NCBI GenBank assembly: GCA_009618475.1
Contig: WJOV01000127.1
Span: 1-5,240 of the forward strand
Reading direction: 5' to 3'
DNA: 5,240 nucleotides
DNA from: Methanosarcinales archaeon
Lineage (GTDB): Archaea; Halobacteriota; Syntropharchaeia; Alkanophagales; Methanospirareceae
The notes beneath the pieces are model-generated. The model was not told where the DNA came from, searched no databases, and saw nothing but the letters and a program-made list of their open reading frames with translations. Shown piece after piece: positions 1-5,190 of the stretch. Positions within the stretch are counted from its first letter, which is position 1; each line of letters starts with the position of its first letter. The position numbers and the translations under genes were made by a program.

Positions 1-229
1 GGCACTTATTGGCTATATCTTGAATCTGCGATTTCAGTCTGTTTGTTATGTTAATTCCTTTAATCGCTCCTGAATCGCTAACACCTAACAGTATTATTCC
101 ACCATGCGCATTTGAAAAAGCAACAATCTCTTTATCCAACCCTCCCATATTCTCCTTAAACTCCGTTGTTCGATTTTCTCCTTCTTCCAGAATTAATTTC
201 AGGTCTTCTCCATTCATCTTAACTACCAT
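1..229 (-). CDS. Schlafen AlbA_2-domain protein (putative ATP-binding/regulatory), N-terminal part only, cut by window start
   Basis: Read on the minus strand, an open frame starts with ATG at 229-227 and stays open for 76 codons to the window edge, so the C-terminal part is missing. The product has the hallmarks of the AlbA_2 domain (Schlafen AlbA_2, often annotated as divergent AAA-4 ATPase or transcriptional regulator): a TEFKEN motif at residues 22-27, then IVAFSNAHGGIILLGVSDSG at about 35-54, followed by AIKGIN. These match the family pattern of E-F-K, then AFANT-x-GG, then a GV-x-D-x-G turn. An in-frame TAA lies six codons before the ATG, so the start is well bounded. ATG at 217 (residue 5) is an alternative. 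There is no clear Shine-Dalgarno sequence. Family members often carry a downstream winged-helix or other domain, so the exact role cannot be told from this part. The gene is divergent from the radical SAM gene. The domain call is fairly sure; the function is unknown. Confidence 0.8.
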   Translation of the reverse strand, partial: MVVKMNGEDLKLILEEGENRTTEFKENMGGLDKEIVAFSNAHGGIILLGVSDSGAIKGINITNRLKSQIQDIANKC

Positions 230-477
230 AAACCACAAAGCCCTTTAAACTTGCTTTAATTTGATTTCATTTTTAACAAAACTGTTCTATTGTCAATTAT
301 ATCGCGTATTTTTGTGCGTTCCATCTTACAACTTCTTTATGACTATCAACTTTATAAATCTTTTCTTGAATTTTGTAATTCGACGATTTTCCACCTCTCT
401 GTCTGTCTCTTACTTTTATTTTATATTCCCTCATCTACCTATCCTTTTTAGAAGCATCAATTAATATTGATTAAGCG
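230..477. other. Divergent intergenic region, AT- and pyrimidine-rich
   Basis: This 248-base spacer separates the divergently read AlbA_2 and radical SAM genes. No credible gene is seen in it; the open frame near 261-464 has a low-complexity, Phe/Ser/Leu-rich translation with no family resemblance. It contains TATA-like stretches: TTTATAAA at 351-358 and CTTTTATTTTATATT at 413-427 for the plus strand, and AAATTAAAGC (complement of 253-262) for the minus strand. The last would place a transcript start at or next to the ATG at 229. From about 389 to 450 the plus strand is strikingly pyrimidine-rich and ends in a run of T, of unknown meaning. A short inverted repeat lies just before the radical SAM start. 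Confidence 0.5.
456..471. repeat. Short inverted repeat next to the radical SAM start codon (possible operator)
   Basis: ATCAAT and ATTGAT form perfect 6-base arms around TAAT, ending six bases before the ATG at 478. The location suits an operator or a small hairpin over the start region. In AT-rich sequence such a short palindrome can arise by chance, so regulation is only a suggestion. Confidence 0.25.
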
Positions 478-1659
478 ATGACTGAAGGACCAGAAATAAA
501 AAAAGAGCCACACCATAGAACTGTCCGGTCTAAAAAGGAACTGCATGGGTGGTGGAGCGGTATAGAGCCTTACGGAATGCGAGAGTGCACCTCCGAGCGG
601 TTATTGATAAACCCCTATAACGGGTGCGAGCACGACTGTTTCTTTTGTTATGCGCATGCGTTTCCCGGTCATTTCGCTCACTTTCGCAAAACAGGCGTGA
701 TTACGGTATTCAAGGATTTTGATAAAGCGGTTGAGGCACAATTGAATAAGCTGAGAGTAGCGAGTTGTGGTTATTTATCGCCGGTGACAGACCCTTTTCA
801 GCCGATAAACGAGAAGTATCAGTTGACTGAGAAGATTATGGAAGTGTTCGTGCGGAGAAACATCCCGGTGGAGGTAGTAACGAAGGGAGTGATAAGTGAG
901 GAGGCGATAAAGCTTCTCGCGATGCAGGAACACTCCTTCGCTCAACTCAGCATTCTGACGCTGGACGAAACGAAGAGGAAATGGATGATGAACGGTGGCG
1001 CCTCTACCGAGGAACTGCTGAGTAACATAGAGCGGCTTTCCAACGAAGATATTTTCACGGTTTGCCGTGTTGACCCCGTTTTACCTTACATAACAAGCGA
1101 CGAGAAAGAACTGGCCGAGTTGATAGGAAAAGTAGTGGATGCAGGCGCATCGCACATAATAACGAGCTGTTTGGACATTCCGAAGGCGATGGCGCGTGAA
1201 ATATACGATAAAATCGAGAGCAAGTATGGTAAGGAGACGAGGAGGAAATATGAGCGGTTATACGTGGAGAAGATGAGCGGTAGGAAGCATGCTCGAATAG
1301 AATATCGGAGGAAGTTGTTTGGGATGATTAAGGAGATATGCAGGAGAAAGCGAGTGCCGGTGGGGTTGTGTATGGAGTTTGAGAAGGTTGTTGAAGCGGG
1401 TAATGCGAGATTTAAAGGTTTAAATCAAGAGTTCATGACATCAAGGAATTGCGAGGGGATAAATATACCGATTTATGTGAGGCGAAGTGGAGATGACGAA
1501 TTTTCGCCGGTGGTGGGTTGCAATGGAAATTGCTTGGCTTGTTACCGCTCCTCTGAGATGGCAAAGTGTGGGATAGAAGACCTGAAGACAGCGGGTGCGT
1601 GGAAGTTGAGGGATTATAAGAGGTGGGGTAAAATGATAGACTCGAAAATTAAAACGTAG
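478..1659 (+). CDS. SPL-family (spore photoproduct lyase-like) radical SAM protein
   Basis: The 393-residue product is a cytoplasmic radical S-adenosylmethionine enzyme. The cluster motif is at residues 45-58 (NPYNGCEHDCFFCY), giving Cys50, Cys54 and Cys57 in the CX3CX2C spacing for a SAM-binding [4Fe-4S] cluster. It is followed by SPVTDPFQP at 101-109, VEVVTKG at 131-137 and CRVDPVLP at 196-203, as in the SPL/Rv2578c-like group. A second CX3CX2C lies near the C-terminus (Cys348, Cys352, Cys355), with Cys364 nearby, and may hold an auxiliary Fe-S cluster; that is inference. Archaea do not sporulate, so the name marks family only, and the substrate is unknown. The ATG at 478 lacks a Shine-Dalgarno sequence. 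The frame ends with TAG, 10 bases from the convergent acylphosphatase stop. Length and motifs indicate an intact gene. The family call is strong; a specific reaction cannot be assigned. Confidence 0.9.
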   Translation: MTEGPEIKKEPHHRTVRSKKELHGWWSGIEPYGMRECTSERLLINPYNGCEHDCFFCYAHAFPGHFAHFRKTGVITVFKDFDKAVEAQLNKLRVASCGYLSPVTDPFQPINEKYQLTEKIMEVFVRRNIPVEVVTKGVISEEAIKLLAMQEHSFAQLSILTLDETKRKWMMNGGASTEELLSNIERLSNEDIFTVCRVDPVLPYITSDEKELAELIGKVVDAGASHIITSCLDIPKAMAREIYDKIESKYGKETRRKYERLYVEKMSGRKHARIEYRRKLFGMIKEICRRKRVPVGLCMEFEKVVEAGNARFKGLNQEFMTSRNCEGINIPIYVRRSGDDEFSPVVGCNGNCLACYRSSEMAKCGIEDLKTAGAWKLRDYKRWGKMIDSKIKT

Positions 1660-1669
1660 AATTTCTCAA

Positions 1670-1954
1670 TTACCGATAACGAATAGAAAACTCTTTAAAT
1701 TCCCCTGTATAATCCTCCCGTGTAACCTTTACCGATGACACCTTCGCCGCAGGCGGACCATAATGACAAAATTCTATCATTTCGTCCACTTTCTCCTTTA
1801 CGCCTTCAAACACCGCTTCTACTCTACCATCACTCATGTTTCGCACCCAGCCCTTTATGCCTCTCATATTCGCTTCGTCTCTTGTTGCATAGCGAAAGTA
1901 AACACCCTGCACTCGCCCCTTGACAACCACATGTGCTCTTGCTTTTGATTCCAT
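1670..1954 (-). CDS. acyP: Acylphosphatase
   Basis: This 94-residue protein matches the small cytosolic acylphosphatases (EC 3.6.1.7), which hydrolyse carboxyl-phosphate bonds such as that of acetyl phosphate. Both family signatures are present: GRVQGVYFR at residues 13-21, whose Arg21 is the phosphate-binding arginine, and GWVRN at 35-39 continuing to Gly51, whose Asn39 is the catalytic asparagine. The length is typical for the family and the C-terminal FSIRYR is a normal last strand. The ATG at 1954-1952 has no Shine-Dalgarno sequence. A TATA-like ATATTTATC (complement of 1981-1989) lies at a distance fitting a leaderless or nearly leaderless transcript. It converges on the radical SAM gene and diverges from the DUF167 gene. 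The physiological role in archaea is uncertain, but identification is secure. Confidence 0.96.
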   Translation of the reverse strand: MESKARAHVVVKGRVQGVYFRYATRDEANMRGIKGWVRNMSDGRVEAVFEGVKEKVDEMIEFCHYGPPAAKVSSVKVTREDYTGEFKEFSIRYR

Positions 1955-1962
1955 TATTGTAT

Positions 1963-1990
1963 TTGTATTTAAATACCCCTGATAAATATG
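1963..1990. promoter_or_regulatory. Divergent promoter region with palindromic TATA-like box
   Basis: Only 50 bases separate the acylphosphatase ATG (1954) from the DUF167 ATG (2005). They hold a perfect 12-base palindrome, GTATTTAAATAC at 1965-1976, and a second AT-rich box, GATAAATAT at 1981-1989. As an archaeal TATA box, the palindrome centred near 1970 would start rightward transcription near 1997. Read leftward, the second box would start transcription near 1959. Both predict leaders of under ten bases. The sequence is seen directly; the promoter role is inferred from spacing. Confidence 0.5.
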
Positions 1991-2004
1991 ATTCGCCTGA
2001 CAAG

Positions 2005-2220
2005 ATGAAAAAAATCGAGATAAAAGTCATTCCCAATTCAAACGTGGAGGAGATAATAGAAGCTGAACCACTGACGATAAGAGTAAAAGAGCCACCAACA
2101 AAAGGCAAAGCGAATAAAGCGGTTATTAAGTTATTGTCACGACACTTCAACGCCAACGTGAGAATCGTTTCGGGAACGAAAAGCAGGCGGAAAATTGTGG
2201 AGATAGAAGAACTGGAATAA
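2005..2220 (+). CDS. DUF167 (YggU-family) protein
   Basis: This small 71-residue protein has the conserved core of the DUF167/YggU family: IRVKEPPTKGKANKAVI at about residues 25-41 and IVSGTKSRRKIVEI at 54-67. Family structures show a compact alpha/beta fold, and the biochemical function is not established. The frame is open further left, to an ATG at 1933. The extra 24 residues are a Leu-rich antisense reading of the acylphosphatase 5' end and the promoter, and family members start close to the KIEIKVIPNS strand, so ATG 2005 is chosen. No Shine-Dalgarno sequence is evident; a short leader from the palindromic TATA-like box is likely. The gene ends with TAA, 12 bases from the convergent helicase stop. 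The family call is firm and the function unknown. Confidence 0.92.
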   Translation: MKKIEIKVIPNSNVEEIIEAEPLTIRVKEPPTKGKANKAVIKLLSRHFNANVRIVSGTKSRRKIVEIEELE

Positions 2221-2232
2221 TGCTATTTCAAA

Positions 2233-4266
2233 CTATTCCTCAGCACCAACCACCCTCTTATAACCGCCTCTCTCCTTTGCCAACGCAACAAGCCTTTTAT
2301 AACATCCTTCGCGTTCAAGCGTATAGGAATCCCCGATTAAAACCAATTTCCTCTTCGCTCTCGTTATAGACACGTTAAGCCTTCTCAAATCGCGGAGAAA
2401 TCCTATCTCCCTTGATTTATTACTCCTTACAAACGACACAATCACAACCTCTTTCTCGCGGCCCTGAAAACCATCCACCGTCTTTATCTCCAGCCCTTCC
2501 ACACGGAGCATCTTTCTAATGAGCGCAACCTGGTCCACATAAGGCGATATAATTGCTATATCCTCTGGTCTTATACCCAGGCTTAACAACCGTTCTGCAA
2601 TATCCTTAACCAATTTCGCTTCTCCACGGTTCTCTCTCGATGTAGACCCGCTTCTTACTCTTTCCCTGAACTCATCACTGCCACTTGTGTCAATAAACAA
2701 AAATGGTTTCTTACCTACGACAAAATTTAAGAAAGTTTGGTCAAAATACTCCGTAATTGGTGCTGCTGCTGCTGCTGGCATCGATTGCAATAAATCTGCC
2801 AGAGTTCGCTTCTTCACGCTTTCATCTGCTTTTAGCTTACCGTCATAAAACTCACCATTCGGAAATTCCGCTATCTCTTCGTTCATTCTATACTGCACGT
2901 CAAGCATAACCCTTATCCGGTCGCCGTGCAACGCCAAAAGCCGCTCGAATAGACTCCGGGTAAAACTCCTTCTTGCTGCTTCCTCGTTCAGAATCGTAGG
3001 CGGAAGCTGCTTGTGGTCGCCAGCCATGATAAACCGCTTCGCCTTGAGCACCGCGATCAAAGCAGAAGGTTCCGTGGACTGCGTTGCCTCGTCAATAACG
3101 GCAAAATCGAACTTTTCGCGTTTGAGTATCTCGGAACCCGCAGTGCTGTTCGTCGCACAAATTACTTCGGCATCCTCTATAACCCCTTTTATTGCGCGCT
3201 CTTCCAGTTCCCTCGCATCGCCGAATAACTTATCTACCTTGGGCTTCAAATCGAGCCATTTCCGCATACCCTCTATTTTTTTCCTCGATATCCCCCTTGT
3301 TGTTTTACCTTCACTTGCGAGTTCCATTATCGCTTCATCACTTAAGCCCCTTCTCCATCGCATTTCGGGCACAACAAACCCTTTCATACGTTCTTTTATC
3401 GCATAAGCGTGCTCTCTAAGCTCCTGCGCCTTTATATATTCCGGCGCGTTCAAAACCAGATAATCAAGGCTTCTTCGTCTTAAAGAAGGAATTACACGTG
3501 CCGGATGCCCTATTCTCACTACGTTCACGCCTATTCCGTCCAATCGTTCTACTAAGTTATCCACAGCCACATTGGAGTCCGCAGAGGCTAAAATCTTACA
3601 GCCACGCCTGACGAGTTGTGCTATAACTTCTACGCACGTTATCGTCTTACCCGTTCCCGGCGGTCCGTGTATAAGAAAGAAATCACGTGCCGCCAAACTC
3701 CTCAAAACCGCTTCTCGCTGGCTTTTGTTCAATTCAGCGTTTAAAAATTCTATTTCACTTATTTTCTCGAAATCGGGAGCCGTATTACCAAGCAGTTTAT
3801 CCTTTCTCCACCTTGGCAGCCGTTTAAATTTCTTTAATGCCTCAATCATCCGCTGAAACGTGATGTCGTTTACAAAAAGGTCTATTCTGAGGTCTTTACG
3901 GAAAACAAATCCGGGCGGCGTTTCATCAAAAGCAACCGTGATAGAATACGCGGTCTTCTCGGCAACCGTCCCCGTAGGGTTGTCCTCATTCCACGCACCT
4001 GGTTTACTCACCAAAACGAGGTCTCCAACTTCTATTTCGCTATCCGGCAGTGTAGAATCAAAGCTTTGTTTCACAAACCTCACTAAGTGTTTTTCGCCCA
4101 ATCCCAAGCCCTTGGATTTACCCTTCATTCGCAGAAAAGCTCTACCCTTCTCTTCCCTCTCACGTCCACTCAATCTTCTCATCTCCTCTTCGTGCAGTCT
4201 CATCTGTTCCTCGCGCTCCAACTCCACGAGTTCGGTGAAATGCCTTACGTATTCGTTCTCGTTCAT
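2233..4266 (-). CDS. SF1B DNA/RNA helicase, IGHMBP2 (SMUBP-2)/Upf1-like
   Basis: The 677-residue protein (numbering from ATG 4266; add six for the longer TTG form) is an ATP-dependent superfamily 1 helicase of the IGHMBP2/Upf1-like group. Seen in order: a charged, Glu/Arg-rich, probably helical N-terminus (about 5-45), an accessory beta-rich domain (about 75-130), a Q-like motif LNKSQREAV (175-183), Walker A GPPGTGKT (201-208), motif Ia ASADSNVAVDNL (227-238), motif II DEAT (392-395), motif III GDHKQLPPT (416-424), motif IV QYRMNEEI (458-465), motif V VDGFQGREKEVV (597-608) and motif VI LNVSITRAKRK (630-640). All motor motifs are intact. A run of five alanines at 498-502 comes from a GCT repeat (2762-2776). 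TTG at 4284 would add six residues; ATG 4266 fits the family N-terminus better, and neither has a clear ribosome site. It likely unwinds nucleic acid in repair, replication or RNA handling; substrate preference cannot be read. Part of it is repeated inverted at the right edge. Confidence 0.95.
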   Translation of the reverse strand: MNENEYVRHFTELVELEREEQMRLHEEEMRRLSGREREEKGRAFLRMKGKSKGLGLGEKHLVRFVKQSFDSTLPDSEIEVGDLVLVSKPGAWNEDNPTGTVAEKTAYSITVAFDETPPGFVFRKDLRIDLFVNDITFQRMIEALKKFKRLPRWRKDKLLGNTAPDFEKISEIEFLNAELNKSQREAVLRSLAARDFFLIHGPPGTGKTITCVEVIAQLVRRGCKILASADSNVAVDNLVERLDGIGVNVVRIGHPARVIPSLRRRSLDYLVLNAPEYIKAQELREHAYAIKERMKGFVVPEMRWRRGLSDEAIMELASEGKTTRGISRKKIEGMRKWLDLKPKVDKLFGDARELEERAIKGVIEDAEVICATNSTAGSEILKREKFDFAVIDEATQSTEPSALIAVLKAKRFIMAGDHKQLPPTILNEEAARRSFTRSLFERLLALHGDRIRVMLDVQYRMNEEIAEFPNGEFYDGKLKADESVKKRTLADLLQSMPAAAAAPITEYFDQTFLNFVVGKKPFLFIDTSGSDEFRERVRSGSTSRENRGEAKLVKDIAERLLSLGIRPEDIAIISPYVDQVALIRKMLRVEGLEIKTVDGFQGREKEVVIVSFVRSNKSREIGFLRDLRRLNVSITRAKRKLVLIGDSYTLEREGCYKRLVALAKERGGYKRVVGAEE
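3684..3756. repeat. 73-bp inverted repeat, copy 1 (native, inside the helicase gene)
   Basis: This segment codes, on the minus strand, for helicase residues 171-194 (from ATG 4266), including the Q-like motif just before Walker A. Its exact reverse complement is at 5168-5240. As it sits in an intact gene with all motifs in order, this is the original copy. Confidence 0.97.
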
Positions 4267-4288
4267 CTTTTTGTCACATTCCAAATTT

Positions 4289-4375
4289 ACCGCAGAGAAC
4301 GCTGAATTCGCAGAGTAAATATGTGGGATTTGAATAAACCCCTCACTTCTCTGCGTTCTCTGTGAACTTTGCGGT
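4289..4375. repeat. Imperfect 27-bp inverted repeat pair of the GCAGAGAACGC type
   Basis: The left arm at 4289-4315 begins ACCGCAGAGAACGC and ends TCGCAGAG. The right arm at 4349-4375 begins CTCTGCGTTCTCTG and ends TTTGCGGT. Read as reverse complement, the right arm matches the left at 19 of 27 positions, perfectly over the outer six and seven bases, around a 33-base AT-rich spacer. Within each arm a short CGCAGAG-like unit recurs. Elements of this appearance are dispersed in intergenic regions of many environmental genomes, from general memory. The pair could form a hairpin in the helicase leader or upstream region. Function unknown. Confidence 0.6.
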
Positions 4376-4446
4376 TAATCTAACAATGTCAAGGTAAATT
4401 AAAAGCTATTTTTGAACAAGATAACAGAAATCCCTGATATACTCGT

Positions 4447-4533
4447 GTGAGTGCCAAGAATATAGGAGGGAAAATAAGAAGCCTGTTAGATAGTTTGTTT
4501 GAGAAAGAGAATGGAGGGGGTGCGAAAAGATGA
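4447..4533 (+). CDS. Possible 28-residue leader-type ORF, doubtful
   Basis: A GTG-started frame encodes VSAKNIGGKIRSLLDSLFEK and ends in a Gly-rich tail; its TGA stop overlaps the next ATG as ATGA. The purine-rich composition and the coupled stop/start arrangement resemble coding sequence. However, the GGAGGG run at 4465-4470 lies inside the frame, not before the GTG, and no homologue is recognised. It may be a gene remnant or chance. Confidence 0.15.
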   Translation: MSAKNIGGKIRSLLDSLFEKENGGGAKR

Positions 4534-4634
4534 GAGGAAGGAAAATCAAGGAGATAGGAGTTTCATCCAGAGGGATGTATATACACAATATTGCAGATAT
4601 ACCGAAGTTGTGCGAAATTGCGAGCCCGCCTTAA
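4530..4634 (+). CDS. Possible 34-residue small protein, unrecognised
   Basis: An ATG at 4530 follows a strong Shine-Dalgarno-like GGAGGGGG (4513-4520) at good spacing and overlaps the preceding frame's stop as ATGA. The product starts MRGRKIKEIGVSSRG and ends LCEIASPP. It has no membrane segment and no known motif. It lies 40 bases upstream of the membrane-protein start. The ribosome site is the main support. Length and lack of family leave it doubtful; it could be a remnant of a decayed gene. Confidence 0.25.
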   Translation: MRGRKIKEIGVSSRGMYIHNIADIPKLCEIASPP

Positions 4635-4636
4635 AA

Positions 4637-4654
4637 AGAAAACTTTTATTAAAA
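4637..4654 (+). promoter_or_regulatory. Probable archaeal BRE/TATA element for the membrane-protein gene
   Basis: The purine-rich AGAAAA followed by CTTTTATTAAAA (4643-4654) resembles a BRE plus TATA box. Its centre is about 27 bases before the ATG at 4675, the spacing expected for a leaderless archaeal transcript, and there is no Shine-Dalgarno sequence before that ATG. The region is generally AT-rich, so this is a reasonable but not certain call. Confidence 0.4.
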
Positions 4655-4674
4655 TAATGTAAATAAGAGTAATT

Positions 4675-5190
4675 ATGATGAAAAAACAAAATATAAAAGA
4701 TGTATTGAAGATGACGAAGTACATACTTGTTTCTTTCGTATTGTTTGTGCCAGTTATCTTTGTGATACTTTCATTGGTGATAGCAGGTCTTGTACGATTT
4801 ATACCCTCACTTATATTGAGATTGGAGTCAAAACCTTTCTCTATACTTCTCCTTGGATTGAGTATAGTACTTGCAACAGCACTCATCTTCATAAAGATTA
4901 TAAGTCGGCTCAACTGGAATTTGATGATTCGGAAAGCATTTGTTGCTGGTTTGATCTCAGCAACTATCATAATAGCTGTAGTCATCACTGTAGGTTTCGC
5001 ATATGACCATTCTCCTGTGGGTTATACCTTTGATGTTGCGGTTTCACAGGAAGGATATGTTTTTGTCGTAGACGGAACCAGGGGGATGAAAGTATTTGAG
5101 CTAAATTCAGATAGAACCCAAATGGAACTAATCTCTTTTCTGTTCCCACCTACGGGGCATTATTTTAGAAATAGAATTTTTAAACGCTGA
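4675..5190 (+). CDS. Membrane protein with beginning of a beta-propeller (LVIVD-like) repeat; 3' end broken by inverted duplication
   Basis: The frame codes for 171 residues, of which only the first 164 belong to the native gene. Three hydrophobic helices are visible at about residues 16-40, 55-76 and 88-108, with Lys/Arg-rich flanks at the N-terminus and before helix 3. After helix 3 comes DVAVSQEGYVFVVDGTRGMK (120-139), then VFEL. This resembles one blade of an LVIVD or related beta-propeller repeat (V-A-V-S then YV-x-DG-x-x-G then V). A membrane-anchored propeller, probably on the outer face, is a reasonable inference, and more blades would be expected. From 5168 the DNA is a reverse copy of helicase sequence read in another frame; it adds RNRIFKR and a TGA. 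The native C-terminus is therefore lost or lies outside the window. ATG 4678 is an equivalent alternative start. Exact function unknown. Confidence 0.65.
   Translation: MMKKQNIKDVLKMTKYILVSFVLFVPVIFVILSLVIAGLVRFIPSLILRLESKPFSILLLGLSIVLATALIFIKIISRLNWNLMIRKAFVAGLISATIIIAVVITVGFAYDHSPVGYTFDVAVSQEGYVFVVDGTRGMKVFELNSDRTQMELISFLFPPTGHYFRNRIFKR

Larger units (their letters stand above)
4267..4674. other. Intergenic region between helicase and membrane gene
   Basis: About 400 bases lie between the divergent helicase and membrane-protein starts. The helicase-proximal third holds an imperfect inverted repeat. The middle, from about 4450 to 4560, is purine-rich on the plus strand, with two Shine-Dalgarno-like runs (GGAGGG at 4465-4470, GGAGGGGG at 4513-4520) and two tiny frames listed separately. 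The end is AT-rich and probably the promoter of the membrane gene. No tRNA, other RNA gene or recognisable protein family is seen. Confidence 0.5.

Noticed and set aside
48..464. Two plus-strand frames of 66 and 67 codons at the left end
   Set aside because: The first is antisense to the AlbA_2 gene; the second lies in AT-rich spacer and has low-complexity Phe/Ser/Leu composition.
1933..2004. N-terminal extension of the DUF167 frame with a hydrophobic, signal-like stretch
   Set aside because: It is the antisense of the acylphosphatase 5' end and the promoter region; DUF167 proteins begin near the strand that starts at ATG 2005.
1830..2156. Minus-strand 108-codon frame overlapping acylphosphatase and DUF167
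   Set aside because: It runs across both recognised genes and their promoter in another frame; no family resemblance.
3011..4318. Several plus-strand frames over the helicase (up to 152 codons)
   Set aside because: They are Ser/Leu-rich shadows of a gene with all helicase motifs intact on the other strand.
4289..4375. CRISPR array or transposon ends
   Set aside because: There are only two arms, inverted and imperfect, with no regularly spaced repeats and no transposase.
4406..4588. Minus-strand 60-codon frame in the spacer
   Set aside because: Leu/Ser/Tyr-rich reading of a purine-rich plus strand with no convincing ribosome site; the plus strand is the better coding candidate.
4563..4988. 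Minus-strand 141-codon frame
   Set aside because: It is antisense to the membrane protein; its Ile/Phe-rich translation mirrors the transmembrane helices and shows no family features.
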